The translations under genes and the position numbers were made by a program. Positions 34,884 to 44,793 of a stretch of DNA of 64,000 bases are shown in pieces. Each line of letters opens with the position of its first letter. The stretch's first letter is position 1. The notes beneath the pieces are model-generated. The model searched no databases. It was not told where the DNA came from and saw only the letters and a program-made list of their open reading frames with translations. The stretch is from Ralstonia sp. UNC404CL21Col. GTDB taxonomy: Bacteria > Pseudomonadota > Gammaproteobacteria > Burkholderiales > Burkholderiaceae. The stretch lies in the NCBI RefSeq assembly GCF_000620465.1, contig NZ_JIBE01000003.1, positions 558,001 through 622,000 on the forward strand, read 5' to 3'.

Positions 34884-36704
34884 ATGCAGGAACCCACACG
34901 CCCTGGACGGCGGAGCGCACACGCGCCCGCCGCGACCACGCACGCGCGTGACTTCACCGCCCATCCTGCCCTGCTTGCCACAGGCGGGGTGATCACGCCG
35001 GCAGCGCCATCCGTGCGCGCATGGCCCTGGCGTGTGTTGCGCAAATGGCTTCTCGTCGCACTGGTCGCCTGCGCCTACCTGTTACCCGGCACGCTCGGCC
35101 ACGACCCGTGGAAGCAGGACGAAACCTACACGTTCGGCATCGTCCAGCACATGGTGGCAACCGGAGACCCAATCGTGCCGGTCAACGCAGGCCAACCCTT
35201 TGTCGAAAAGCCGCCGCTTTATGCGTGGGTGGCCAGCACGCTGGTCTGGCTGCTGGCAGACGTGCTGCCCGCGCACGACGCCGCGCGGCTCGCGAGCGCA
35301 CTGTTTGCCGGACTGGCGCTTGCCTTTACGGCGCGGCTCGCACGGGCCGCCACAGGCGCAGCTTCATGGACGGATGCGCGCGTGCTCGGCACGGTGGCGC
35401 TGTCCGCAGGCTCGCTGATCGTCGTCAAGCACGCCCACGAGATGATTACCGACGTGGCATTGCTGGCAGGCACCGCCATCGGTTTCTGCGGCTTGTTCGA
35501 ATGCGTGCAGCCGGCAACGCGTGCTCGCGGCTCGGCATGGCTGCTCGGCCTTGGCATGGGGATGGCGCTGCTGGCCAAGGGCGTATTCATTCCGCTGGTG
35601 TTCTGCATCACGATCGCCGGCGCTGGCGTATTGCTGCCGGCCTGCCGTAGTCGCGTATTCGCACGACAACTCGGCACGGCGGCGCTCGTCTTCCTTCCGT
35701 TCGCCACGATCTGGCCAACGCTTTTCTATTTGCGTGCGCCGGACCTCTTTCAGGTCTGGTTCTGGGACAACAACATCGGACGCTTCCTGGGCTTCTCCGT
35801 GCCGGTGCTGGGCGCGGAGAATGACGATCCGTTCTACGTCTGGCATTCGCTGCTGACCATCGGGTTTCCCGCCGGCCCGCTTGCGCTCGTCGCGCTGGCC
35901 CGCGGCGCATGGCGAGACTGGCGCACACCGCACGTGGCGCTGCCGCTCGTGTTCGCGGCGGTGGGGCTGCTGGCGCTCCAAGTCTCGGCGACGGCCCGTC
36001 CGTTGTACCTGCTGCCGTTCATCGTGCCGTTGGCAATGCTGGGACAGCGCGCCATGTCGCGGCTGCCGATGCGCGTGCACATCGCGTGGGATTACCTCAG
36101 TCGGGCGCTGTTCGGCGGTCTCGTGCTGCTTGCGTGGCTGCTGTGGGCCGTCATGACGGAAAGCACATCGCATGCAGGTCTGCGCTGGCTCGACCGCTGG
36201 TTGCCGGTCGATTGGATCTTGCCGATCCAGCCAACGCTCGTGGCCGCGGCGCTGGCCCTCACAGTGGGATGGCTCTGGCTGCTGCCGCGCCTGAAAGCGG
36301 CCGGCGTATGGCGCGGGGCAATGTCATGGGCGGCCGGTGCCTTGGTCGGCTGGGGCTTGATCGGCACGCTGCTCCTGCCGTGGCTGGACGAAGCCAAAAG
36401 CTATCGCTCCGTGTTCGACAGCCTCGGCGTCAAGCTGGCCCCCGCCTGGCGCATGGATGACTGCATGGCGAGCCTGCATCTGGGCGAATCGGAGGCGCCC
36501 ATGCTGCGCTACTTCACCGGCATCCTGCACCAGCCCGTTGGACAATCCACCGCACAGCATTGCCGATGGCTGATCGTCCAGGACAGCCATACGCACGCGC
36601 GAACGCCCGGAATGGAGTGGACCCTGTTCTGGTCGGGCGCCCGCCATGGCGACCGAAATGAGCGCCTGCGCGTCTTCCAGCGGGAAACCGCACCGCCGCC
36701 CTGA
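34884..36704 (+). CDS. ArnT/PMT-like glycosyltransferase family 39 membrane protein
   Basis: This 606-residue polytopic protein has 11-12 hydrophobic segments. The first periplasmic loop carries the acidic family motif (LGHDPWKQDETYTFGIVQHM, with DE as likely catalytic/metal residues) and GQPFVEKPPLYAWV, as in ArnT-type lipid-linked sugar transferases. It is probably a lipid A or glycan modifying enzyme at the periplasmic face; no arn genes are nearby, so aminoarabinose transfer is not supported. The upstream gene is divergent. Confidence 0.85.
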   Translation: MQEPTRPGRRSAHAPAATTHARDFTAHPALLATGGVITPAAPSVRAWPWRVLRKWLLVALVACAYLLPGTLGHDPWKQDETYTFGIVQHMVATGDPIVPVNAGQPFVEKPPLYAWVASTLVWLLADVLPAHDAARLASALFAGLALAFTARLARAATGAASWTDARVLGTVALSAGSLIVVKHAHEMITDVALLAGTAIGFCGLFECVQPATRARGSAWLLGLGMGMALLAKGVFIPLVFCITIAGAGVLLPACRSRVFARQLGTAALVFLPFATIWPTLFYLRAPDLFQVWFWDNNIGRFLGFSVPVLGAENDDPFYVWHSLLTIGFPAGPLALVALARGAWRDWRTPHVALPLVFAAVGLLALQVSATARPLYLLPFIVPLAMLGQRAMSRLPMRVHIAWDYLSRALFGGLVLLAWLLWAVMTESTSHAGLRWLDRWLPVDWILPIQPTLVAAALALTVGWLWLLPRLKAAGVWRGAMSWAAGALVGWGLIGTLLLPWLDEAKSYRSVFDSLGVKLAPAWRMDDCMASLHLGESEAPMLRYFTGILHQPVGQSTAQHCRWLIVQDSHTHARTPGMEWTLFWSGARHGDRNERLRVFQRETAPPP

Positions 36705-36714
36705 TCGCCCCAAA

Positions 36715-36758
36715 ACAAAACGGCGCGCGCCCCGTTGTCAGGAACGCGCGCCGTTCAG
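36715..36758 (-). terminator. alaS terminator (also faces the ArnT-like gene)
   Basis: A 10-bp stem, AACGGCGCGCG with CGCGCGCCGTT, is followed on the minus strand by TTTTGTTTT, about 25 bases after the alaS stop. Confidence 0.88.
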
Positions 36759-36782
36759 CGCATGCGGTGCGAAGGCGTTACA

Positions 36783-39425
36783 TCAGACCTTCTGCTGGAC
36801 CCACGCTGCCACACCGGCCAGCGCCTGCGGCAGGTTGTCCGGCTCCGTGCCGCCGGCCTGGGCCATGTCCGGGCGGCCGCCGCCCTTGCCGCCGACCTGC
36901 TGGGCGACAAAGTTGACCAGCTCGCCGGCCTTGACCTTGGCCGTGGCGTCAGCCGTCACGCCGGCAATCAGCGCGACCTTGCCGTCGCTCACGCTGCCCA
37001 GCACGATGGCTGCCGTCTGCAGCTTGTCCTTGAGCTTGTCCATGGTCTCGCGCAGCGTCTTGGCATCGGCGCCGTCCAGCTTGGCAGCCAGCACCTTGAT
37101 GCCGGCCACGTCCACGGCCTGGCTCACGAGTTCGTCGCCCTGGCTTGCGGCCAGCTTCGATTTCAGGCGCTCCAGTTCCTTCTCGAGCGTCTTGACCTGG
37201 TCTTGCACCTGCACGATGCGCTGCGTCAATTCCGACGGCTGCGCACGCAGCGCGGCGGCCGCTTCGTTGATGCGCGTATCGAGCGTCTGCAGGTAGTGCA
37301 GCACGTTGTCGCCGGTGATGGCTTCCACGCGGCGGATGCCCGCTGCCACGCCCGACTCGCTCACGATCTTGAACAGGCCGATATCGCCCGTGCGCGCCAC
37401 GTGCGTGCCGCCACACAGTTCCTTCGACGAACCGATCGAGAGCACGCGCACTTCGTCGCCGTACTTCTCGCCGAAGAGCGCCATCGCGCCATTCTTGACC
37501 GCGTCGTCAAAGCCCATGAGCTGCGCGCTCGTGGCCGCGTTGGCGAAAATTTCTGCGTTGACGCGCGCTTCCACTTCGCGGATTTGCAGCGGCGTCATCG
37601 GTGCGTTGTGCGAGAAGTCGAAGCGCGTCTTTTCCGCATCGACCAGCGAGCCCTTCTGCTGCACGTGGCTGCCCAGCACTTCGCGCAGCGCCTTGTGCAT
37701 CAGGTGCGTCGCCGAGTGGTTGCGCATGGTGCGCGCGCGGCGCACCGCGTCGACTTCGGCCGACACGGCATCGCCCACCTTCAGCACGCCGGTGCGCAGC
37801 TCGCCGTGGTGGCCGAACACTTCCGGCTGCACCTTCAGCGTGTCCGCCACGTCAAACCAGACGGTCGCGGCCTTGAGCGTGCCCTGGTCACCAACCTGCC
37901 CGCCCGATTCCGCATAGAACGGGGTGTGATCCAGCACCACCACGCCGGTCTGGCCCGGGTGCATTTCCTGCACCGATGCGCCATCCACAAACAGCGCCGT
38001 CACCCGCGCGGTTTCGCGCACCAGCTGGTCGTAGCCGTGGAACGTGGTCTTGTCGCCGGTGTAGTCGAGCGTGCCGGCGGCCATCTTGAACTTGCCGGCC
38101 GCGCGTGCCTGCTCGCGCTGGCGGTTCATGGCGGCGTCAAAGGCCGCTTCGTCGACGATCACGTCGTTCTCGCGGCAGACGTCTTGCGTCAGGTCCAGCG
38201 GGAAGCCGTAGGTGTCATGCAGCTTGAAGGCCAGTTCGCCGTCGAGCATCTTGGCACCCGAGGTTTTCAGCTCGCCCAGCGCGGCGTCCAGAATCGACAT
38301 GCCGTGCTCGATGGTCTCGAAGAAGCGGGCTTCTTCCGTGCGCAGCACTTCGACCACGCGGTCGCGCGCCTCACGCAGTTCCGGATAGGCGTCGCCCATC
38401 TGCGCAACGAGGTCGTCCACCAGCTTGTGGAAGAACGCTGCGCGGCAGCCGAGCTTGTAACCGTGGCGGATGGCGCGGCGGATGATGCGGCGCAGCACAT
38501 AGCCGCGGCCTTCATTGCCCGGGATCACGCCGTCGACGATCAGGAACGAGCATGCGCGGATGTGGTCGGCAATCACGCGCAGCGAGTTGTTGGCCAGATC
38601 CTTGGTGTTCGTCTCGCGCGCGGCAGCGGCGATGAGCGCCTGGAACAGGTCGATCTCGTAGTTGCTGTGCACGTGCTGCAGGATCGCAGCCAGACGCTCC
38701 ATGCCCATGCCGGTGTCGACGCACGGTGCGGGCAGCGGGGTCAGCGTGTATTCGCCGGTCGCCGGATCCAGCTGGCGATCGAACTGCATGAACACGTTGT
38801 TCCAGATTTCGATGTAGCGGTCGCCGTCGGCTTCCGGGCTTCCCGGGGGGCCGCCCCACACGTCCGGGCCGTGGTCGTAGAAGATTTCCGAGCACGGGCC
38901 GCACGGGCCGGTTTCGGCCATCTGCCAGAAGTTGTCGGAGGCATACGGCGCGCCCTTGTTGTCGCCGATGCGCACGACGCGCTCGGGCGGCAGGCCGATG
39001 ACCTTGGTCCAGATGTCGTAGGCCTCGTCGTCGGTCTGGTAGACGGTGGCCCACAGCTTCTCGGCCGGCAGCTTGTATTCCTGCGTCAACAGCTCCCACG
39101 CCCACACGAGTGCGTCGCGCTTGAAGTAGTCGCCGAACGACCAGTTGCCGAGCATTTCGAAGAACGTGTGGTGACGCGCGGTGTAGCCGACGTTTTCCAG
39201 GTCGTTGTGCTTGCCGCCGGCGCGCAGGCAGCGCTGCACGGACGCCGCGCGCACGTACGGGCGCTTGTCGGTACCGAGAAAGACGTCCTTGAACTGCACC
39301 ATGCCGGAGTTGGTGAACAGCAGCGTCGGGTCGTTGCCCGGCACCAGCGGCGAGGAGCGCACCACGGTGTGGCCCTTCGTCTCGAAGAACGTCAGGAATT
39401 TTTGGCGGATATCGGAGGCTTTCAT
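36783..39425 (-). CDS. alaS: alanyl-tRNA synthetase
   Basis: This 880-residue class II enzyme starts [20 protein letters not shown]. It has the catalytic core, the editing domain with the HxxxH motif ([11 protein letters not shown]) and [10 protein letters not shown] zinc-binding Cys/His. A coiled-coil segment follows ([19 protein letters not shown]), then the C-Ala domain ending [15 protein letters not shown]. AlaRS charges tRNA-Ala; the editing domain clears mischarged Ser/Gly. The ATG at 39425 is chosen by the family N-terminus; the frame remains open further upstream without homology. Confidence 0.98.
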   Translation of the reverse strand: MKASDIRQKFLTFFETKGHTVVRSSPLVPGNDPTLLFTNSGMVQFKDVFLGTDKRPYVRAASVQRCLRAGGKHNDLENVGYTARHHTFFEMLGNWSFGDYFKRDALVWAWELLTQEYKLPAEKLWATVYQTDDEAYDIWTKVIGLPPERVVRIGDNKGAPYASDNFWQMAETGPCGPCSEIFYDHGPDVWGGPPGSPEADGDRYIEIWNNVFMQFDRQLDPATGEYTLTPLPAPCVDTGMGMERLAAILQHVHSNYEIDLFQALIAAAARETNTKDLANNSLRVIADHIRACSFLIVDGVIPGNEGRGYVLRRIIRRAIRHGYKLGCRAAFFHKLVDDLVAQMGDAYPELREARDRVVEVLRTEEARFFETIEHGMSILDAALGELKTSGAKMLDGELAFKLHDTYGFPLDLTQDVCRENDVIVDEAAFDAAMNRQREQARAAGKFKMAAGTLDYTGDKTTFHGYDQLVRETARVTALFVDGASVQEMHPGQTGVVVLDHTPFYAESGGQVGDQGTLKAATVWFDVADTLKVQPEVFGHHGELRTGVLKVGDAVSAEVDAVRRARTMRNHSATHLMHKALREVLGSHVQQKGSLVDAEKTRFDFSHNAPMTPLQIREVEARVNAEIFANAATSAQLMGFDDAVKNGAMALFGEKYGDEVRVLSIGSSKELCGGTHVARTGDIGLFKIVSESGVAAGIRRVEAITGDNVLHYLQTLDTRINEAAAALRAQPSELTQRIVQVQDQVKTLEKELERLKSKLAASQGDELVSQAVDVAGIKVLAAKLDGADAKTLRETMDKLKDKLQTAAIVLGSVSDGKVALIAGVTADATAKVKAGELVNFVAQQVGGKGGGRPDMAQAGGTEPDNLPQALAGVAAWVQQKV

Positions 39426-39631
39426 GTCGCGGGGTGCCGAGTCAGCATTGCGCCTTGGAGCATCCCGCTCCTGAGCGCCTTGGATTAGTGCAAACCGTTG
39501 ATTATACGGGGTTCGCGCCCGGGTCGCGTCCATTCTGCGCCGCATTTTCCGCGCTTGGTCGCAAGGGGCTGCGACGCCACCGGGGCGTGGTGTAGAGTGC
39601 ACCCGATCCAATCGTGTCGATTTGTCAATCC

Positions 39632-40852
39632 ATGGGCGCTCTGAGCCATCTTCGTGTTCTCGACCTGACCCGCGTGCTTGCCGGCCCCTGGTGCGCGCAG
39701 AACCTTGCCGATTTTGGGGCGGACGTCATCAAAGTGGAGCGCCCCGGCGCCGGCGACGACACGCGCACATGGGGCCCGCCTTGGCTCCAGGACGAGGCGG
39801 GCAACAACACCGCCGAAGCCGCCTATTACCTCGCCGCCAATCGAAACAAGCGCTCCATCACGGTCGACATCAGCACGCCCGAGGGCCAGGACATCGTGCG
39901 CAAGCTCGCCGCGCACGCCGATGTGGTGCTCGAGAACTACAAGGTCGGCCAGCTCAAGAAATACGGGCTCGACTACGCATCGCTCAAGGCGGTGAAGCCT
40001 GACCTCGTCTACTGCTCCATCACGGGCTTCGGCCAGACCGGCCCTTACGCCGCCCGCGCTGGCTACGACTTCATCGTGCAGGGCATGGGCGGCTTCATGA
40101 GCCTGACCGGCGAGCGCGACGACCTGCCCGGCGGCGGCCCGCAAAAGGCCGGCGTGGCCATCTCCGATTTGATGACCGGCATGTACGCCACCGTCGCCGT
40201 GCTGGCTGCGCTTGCGCACCGCGACCGCACCGGCGAGGGCCAGTACATCGACATGGCGCTACTCGACGTGCAGGTCGCCATGCTGGCCAACATGAACACC
40301 AACTACCTCGCCAGCGGCCAGGCGCCCAAGCGCTGGGGCAATGCGCATCCGAATATCGTGCCGTATCAGACGTTCCAGGCCGCCAATGGCTGGATCATCG
40401 TAGCGGTCGGCAACGACGGCCAGTTCCGGCGCTTTGTGGATGCGGGCGGCATGCCCGAGCTGGCCGACAACCCGCGCTTTGCCACCAACCCGCAGCGCGT
40501 GGCCAACCGCGACGTGCTGGTGCCGATCCTGGCCGAGATGGTCAAGCGCCTGAGCAAAGGCGAATGGATCGACAAGCTCGAAGCCGCCGGCGTGCCGTGT
40601 GGCCCGATCAATTCGCTCGACGAGGTGTTCGACAACGAGCAAGTGCAGGCGCGCGGCCTGCGCGTCGACCTGCCTCACCCGAGCGCCGGCGCCGTCAAGC
40701 TGGTGGGCAGCCCGGTCAAGATGAGCGCCACGCCGCCCAAGGCTACAAGCCATCCGCCGCTGCTGGGCGAACACACCGAGGCCGTGCTGCGCGACGTGCT
40801 GAATCTGAACGCGGATCAGATCGAAACCCTGCGCGGACGCGGCGTGATCTGA
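39632..40852 (+). CDS. CaiB/BaiF family CoA transferase
   Basis: This 406-residue class III CoA transferase starts [20 protein letters not shown]. Conserved segments are [31 protein letters not shown] and [15 protein letters not shown], where the Asp should be the catalytic nucleophile. The substrate cannot be told from sequence. An earlier in-frame GTG at 39614 is unlikely. It is divergent from alaS with about 200 bases between. Confidence 0.93.
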   Translation: MGALSHLRVLDLTRVLAGPWCAQNLADFGADVIKVERPGAGDDTRTWGPPWLQDEAGNNTAEAAYYLAANRNKRSITVDISTPEGQDIVRKLAAHADVVLENYKVGQLKKYGLDYASLKAVKPDLVYCSITGFGQTGPYAARAGYDFIVQGMGGFMSLTGERDDLPGGGPQKAGVAISDLMTGMYATVAVLAALAHRDRTGEGQYIDMALLDVQVAMLANMNTNYLASGQAPKRWGNAHPNIVPYQTFQAANGWIIVAVGNDGQFRRFVDAGGMPELADNPRFATNPQRVANRDVLVPILAEMVKRLSKGEWIDKLEAAGVPCGPINSLDEVFDNEQVQARGLRVDLPHPSAGAVKLVGSPVKMSATPPKATSHPPLLGEHTEAVLRDVLNLNADQIETLRGRGVI

Positions 40853-40899
40853 GCCGTGGCATTGCGCGCCAACCCTTTCCCCACCCTGACGAGGTCAAC

Positions 40900-41352
40900 A
40901 TGTGGCTTGATGCGTTGCTGGCTTACCTGCATTACATCTCGATCTTCACGCTGATCGTCTTTCTCACCGCCGAGGCCGTGGTGCTGCGCCCGGGCATGAC
41001 GCCCGAGATTCGCAAACGCCTGGGACGGTATGACGCTGTGTACGGCGTTGCGGCCGTCGCGGTGCTGATCACTGGCGGGCTGCGTGTGCTTTACGGAGCC
41101 AAGGGCTACGCGTTTTACGTGCACAACCCGATCTTCCACATCAAGGTGGGCCTGTTCATTCTCGTGGGGCTGCTGTCGATCGTTCCGACCATCAACATCC
41201 TGCGCTGGAACAAGCAAGGCAAGACGTTGCCCGACTTCGTGCCCACACCGTCGGAGATCGCCAAGACGCGCCGCTGGGTCATGATCGAGTCGCACCTGAT
41301 CATCTTCATTCCGCTGGCCGCCGTGCTGATGGCGCGCGGTATCGGCATGTAA
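40900..41352 (+). CDS. DUF2214 family membrane protein
   Basis: This 150-residue protein has four hydrophobic segments. Family blocks are MWLDALLAYLHYISIFTLIV, YDAVYGVAAVAVLITGGLRV, YVHNPIFHIKVGLFILVGLL and FIPLAAVLMARGIGM. The function of DUF2214 is unknown. It starts 48 bases after the CoA transferase stop, so it may share its transcript. Confidence 0.88.
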   Translation: MWLDALLAYLHYISIFTLIVFLTAEAVVLRPGMTPEIRKRLGRYDAVYGVAAVAVLITGGLRVLYGAKGYAFYVHNPIFHIKVGLFILVGLLSIVPTINILRWNKQGKTLPDFVPTPSEIAKTRRWVMIESHLIIFIPLAAVLMARGIGM

Positions 41353-41537
41353 TGCAACGCTAGGGACAAACCCTGAATCGGTTGCCCGGGCGCCGCGCCG
41401 GCTCACGACGCGGCCCGACATCCCCTCCGCAAGGTGCTTGAAAGCCGGTCTGCTTAGCGTGCAAACTTGGTCGCCTTACCAGGTACAAGGCGGCCCGCCA
41501 TACGCGGCGCGGTACGCCACCCCCGAGGAGACCAGAC

Positions 41538-42023
41538 TTGCAGAACGATCCACAAGGTCGTCCGGTGATCCGCAGTCACCAGGACTTTGCATCCGGCATC
41601 ATGTTCATCGTCGCCGGCGCGGCGTTTGCCATTCTGGCGCGCAGCTACCGCATGGGCACGGCCGGCAGCATGGGCCCGGGCTATTTCCCGTTCTGGCTGG
41701 GCGTGGTGCTCGTGCTGCTGGGCGTGGTGGTGCTCGTGCAATCGCTGTCGCGCAAGGGCGTGGTCGACCGCATTCCGCGTTGGGACGTCAAGACGCTGCT
41801 GTGGATTCTCGGTTCCGTGGTGCTGTTCGGGCTTCTGCTGCAACCACTGGGGCTGGTGCTGTCGCTGGTGGTGCTCGTCTTCGTCTCCAGCATGGCCAGT
41901 CACGAGTTCACGCTCAAGGGCGCAGCCGGCACCGCCATCGTGATGGTGGTGATGAGCCTCGCGGCCTTCATATACGGGCTCAAGCTGCAGTTCCCGGTGT
42001 GGCCGGCCTTCATCGGCAATTGA
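41538..42023 (+). CDS. tctB: tripartite tricarboxylate transporter small membrane subunit TctB
   Basis: This 161-residue protein has four hydrophobic segments and a TctB-typical N-terminus (DFASGIMFIVAGAAFAILAR, GSMGPGYFPFWLG). The start codon is TTG, supported by GAGGAG seven bases upstream at 41525-41530. The tctA start is 20 bases after its stop. The transported carboxylate is unknown. Confidence 0.92.
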   Translation: MQNDPQGRPVIRSHQDFASGIMFIVAGAAFAILARSYRMGTAGSMGPGYFPFWLGVVLVLLGVVVLVQSLSRKGVVDRIPRWDVKTLLWILGSVVLFGLLLQPLGLVLSLVVLVFVSSMASHEFTLKGAAGTAIVMVVMSLAAFIYGLKLQFPVWPAFIGN

Positions 42024-42042
42024 GCGAGAGGCGCACGACACC

Positions 42043-43545
42043 ATGGACCTCTTTGCCAATCTCGCGCTGGGCTTCTCCACAGCGCTTTCCATCCAGAACC
42101 TGATCTACGCGTTCATCGGCTGCGTGCTCGGTACGTTGATCGGCGTACTGCCGGGCCTGGGCCCCATCGCGACGATTGCGATGCTGCTGCCGGCCACGTA
42201 CGCGCTACCGCCGGTGGCCGCGCTCATCATGCTGGCCGGCATTTACTACGGCGCGCAGTACGGCGGCTCCACCACGGCCATCCTCGTCAATCTGCCGGGC
42301 GAATCCTCCTCGGTGGTGACCACCATCGACGGCTACCAGATGGCCCGGCGCGGACGCGCGGGCGTGGCGCTGGCCACCGCCGGCCTCGGCTCGTTCTTCG
42401 CGGGCTGCGTGGCCACGCTGGTGCTGGCCGCATTTGCCACGCCGCTGTCCGAATTCGCGTTCAACTTCGGGCCGGCGGAATATTTCTCGTTGATGGTGCT
42501 GGGCCTGATCGGCGCGGTCGTGCTGGCGTCGGGCTCGCTCGTCAAGGCGATTGCGATGATCGTGCTGGGCCTGCTGCTCGGCCTCGTCGGCACCGATGTG
42601 AACTCGGGCACCGCGCGGTATTCGTTTGACGTGCCGGAGCTGGCTGACGGGCTGAACTTCGTGTCGGTGGCGATGGGCGTGTTCGGCTTTGCCGAGATCA
42701 TCGCCAACCTCGAACAGAAGGAACACCGCGAAACCTTCGTCGAGCACGTCCGCAACCTGTGGCCCAGCCGCGAAGACTTCAAGCGGATGATCCCGGCGGT
42801 GCTGCGCGGCACGGCGCTCGGCTCGGTGCTGGGCATCCTGCCGGGCGGCGGCGCGACGCTGGCGTCGTTCGCGTCGTACTCGCTGGAGAAGAAGACCTCG
42901 AAGTATTCGAGCGAATTCGGCAAGGGCGCCATCGAGGGCGTAGCCGGCCCCGAATCAGCCAACAACGCCGCGGCGCAGACGTCGTTCATTCCGCTGCTCA
43001 CGCTCGGCATTCCGCCCAACGCCGTGATGGCTCTGATGGTCGGCGCGATGACGATCCACAATATCCAGCCCGGCCCGCAGGTCATGACCAGCAACCCCGC
43101 GCTGTTCTGGGGCCTCATCGCCTCGATGTGGATCGGCAACCTGATGCTGATCGTGCTGAACCTGCCGATGATCGGCGTGTGGGTGCGCCTGCTGAAGGTG
43201 CCGTATCGCTTCCTGTATCCGGCCATTCTGGTGTTCTGCTGCATCGGCGTGTATTCGGTGTCGAACACGACGTTCGATATCTTCCAGACGGCGCTCTTCG
43301 GCTTGATCGGCTACATGTTCGTCAAGCTTCGCTGCGAACCGGCGCCCATGCTGCTCGGCTTCGTGCTGGGGCCGATGATGGAAGAGAACTTCCGCCGCGC
43401 GCTGCTGCTCTCGCGCGGGGATTTCTCTACGTTTGTGACGCGACCGCTGTCGCTTGGGCTGCTGATTGCGGCAGGCATCCTCGTCTTGCTGGTGGCGCTG
43501 CCCGCCATCAACAGAAAACGCGAGGAAGCGTTTCAAGAGGAATAG
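42043..43545 (+). CDS. tctA: tripartite tricarboxylate transporter permease TctA
   Basis: This 500-residue large membrane subunit has about 12 helices. Family motifs are GTLIGVLPGLGPIATIAMLL, YYGAQYGGSTTAILVNLPGE and GAIEGVAGPESANNAAAQTS, followed by LLTLGIPPNAVMALMVGAMT. It transports tricarboxylates or related acids with TctB and a periplasmic binding protein (TctC). No tctC is adjacent in this window; beta-proteobacteria carry many tctC/bug genes elsewhere. It is followed by a clear terminator. Confidence 0.96.
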   Translation: MDLFANLALGFSTALSIQNLIYAFIGCVLGTLIGVLPGLGPIATIAMLLPATYALPPVAALIMLAGIYYGAQYGGSTTAILVNLPGESSSVVTTIDGYQMARRGRAGVALATAGLGSFFAGCVATLVLAAFATPLSEFAFNFGPAEYFSLMVLGLIGAVVLASGSLVKAIAMIVLGLLLGLVGTDVNSGTARYSFDVPELADGLNFVSVAMGVFGFAEIIANLEQKEHRETFVEHVRNLWPSREDFKRMIPAVLRGTALGSVLGILPGGGATLASFASYSLEKKTSKYSSEFGKGAIEGVAGPESANNAAAQTSFIPLLTLGIPPNAVMALMVGAMTIHNIQPGPQVMTSNPALFWGLIASMWIGNLMLIVLNLPMIGVWVRLLKVPYRFLYPAILVFCCIGVYSVSNTTFDIFQTALFGLIGYMFVKLRCEPAPMLLGFVLGPMMEENFRRALLLSRGDFSTFVTRPLSLGLLIAAGILVLLVALPAINRKREEAFQEE

Positions 43546-43582
43546 GAATAAGAACGGCACGTTGCTGCATCGCACCCTACTC

Positions 43583-43608
43583 AACCGGAGGCTCACCCTC
43601 CGGTTTTT
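43583..43608 (+). terminator. tctBA terminator
   Basis: AACCGGAGG-CTCAC-CCTCCGGTT followed by TTTGTTT, 38 bases past the tctA stop. Confidence 0.93.
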
Positions 43609-43741
43609 GTTTGCGCACGCGGCAGCGCAGCATTAGAGCCAAACCTCCACTTCAGTTGACGTCGGACACGGCGCTTCGGATAACGGAGGGCGATCGGCCC
43701 ATAGAGGTCGACCACCTATCCAATGTCCAGGAGACAACCGA

Positions 43742-44740
43742 ATGTCACAGACTTCCCTGCTCCATGCTGTGTATGGATCAGTGCGCGGCTTCCTGCGCAC
43801 GCACGCTGCAGCCGCCGTTTTGGTCACATCCGCCCTCACACTCGGTACCGCCGCACCGGCGCAGGCGGCCGGCACCTATGCCGCAACCAAGTACCCGATC
43901 GTGCTGGTGCATGGGCTTTCAGGCACCAGCAAGTTCCTCGGCGTGGTCGACTACTGGTATCAGATTCCGGAAGACCTGCGCGCCAACGGTGCCAACGTCT
44001 ACGTGGCCGATGTTTCCGCCTTCAACGATGAAACCGTGCGCGGCGAACAGCTCGTCAGCCAGATCCGCAGCGTGCTTGCCACCACGGGCGCCGCCAAGGT
44101 CAACCTGATCGGGCACAGCCAGGGCGGGCTGACGTCGCGCTACGCCGCGGCCGTCGTGCCGAACCTCGTGGCCTCGGTCACCACCATCGGCACGCCTCAC
44201 AAGGGTTCGGAGTTTGCGGACTTCGTGGAGTCGACACCGGCCCCGTTTCAAGCGCTCGTGAACCTCGGCGCTGATGTATTCGGCTCGGTGCTCGGCTGGT
44301 TCAACGGCAACAGCAATCCACAGAATGGCTTTGCGGCACTGCATATTCTGTCGACGTCGGGCGCGGCCGATTTCAACAAGGCGTTCCCCAGCGCGGGCCT
44401 TGCCAGCGGTTGCAACACCGGCAGCGCTACCGACGTGCGCAACGCCAACGTGCAGAAGCTGTATTCGTGGACGGGCCGCTCCACCGCCACCAACGTGCTC
44501 GACCTGTTTGATCCGGTGCTCGTTTTCAGCGGCGGCGTCATGCAGGCGCGTGGCTCGGGAACCAACGACGGGCTCGTCTCCGTGTGCAGCGCGAAGTTTG
44601 GGCAGGTCTTGTCGACGGATTACGCATGGAATCACCTCGATGAGGTCAACCAGCTGCTCGGCCTGATCGGCTGGGGCGCGGCCGACCCGGTTGCGGTGAT
44701 CCGCACCCAAGCCAATCGACTGAAGACGGCCGGTCTCTGA
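43742..44740 (+). CDS. secreted triacylglycerol lipase (foldase-dependent, family I)
   Basis: This 332-residue lipase has a long signal peptide (about 1-42, ending PAQAA). The oxyanion block is YPIVLVHGLSG, the nucleophile is in GHSQGGLTSRY, and the catalytic His in YAWNHLDEVNQ. Two Cys (GCNTGS and VSVCSAK) form the disulfide typical of the Burkholderia-type family I.2. It depends on the foldase gene downstream and should be secreted by the type II system. Confidence 0.94.
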   Translation: MSQTSLLHAVYGSVRGFLRTHAAAAVLVTSALTLGTAAPAQAAGTYAATKYPIVLVHGLSGTSKFLGVVDYWYQIPEDLRANGANVYVADVSAFNDETVRGEQLVSQIRSVLATTGAAKVNLIGHSQGGLTSRYAAAVVPNLVASVTTIGTPHKGSEFADFVESTPAPFQALVNLGADVFGSVLGWFNGNSNPQNGFAALHILSTSGAADFNKAFPSAGLASGCNTGSATDVRNANVQKLYSWTGRSTATNVLDLFDPVLVFSGGVMQARGSGTNDGLVSVCSAKFGQVLSTDYAWNHLDEVNQLLGLIGWGAADPVAVIRTQANRLKTAGL

Positions 44741-44793
44741 CCAGCCGGCCATTCGACCACCCGACCACCCGACCATCCAACGCATTCGCCACC

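Noticed and set aside
36735-39488. Open frame of 917 codons on the plus strand opposite alaS
   Set aside because: Shadow of the alaS reading frame in GC-rich DNA; low-complexity His/Arg/Ala/Val-rich translation with no family match; alaS fits fully.
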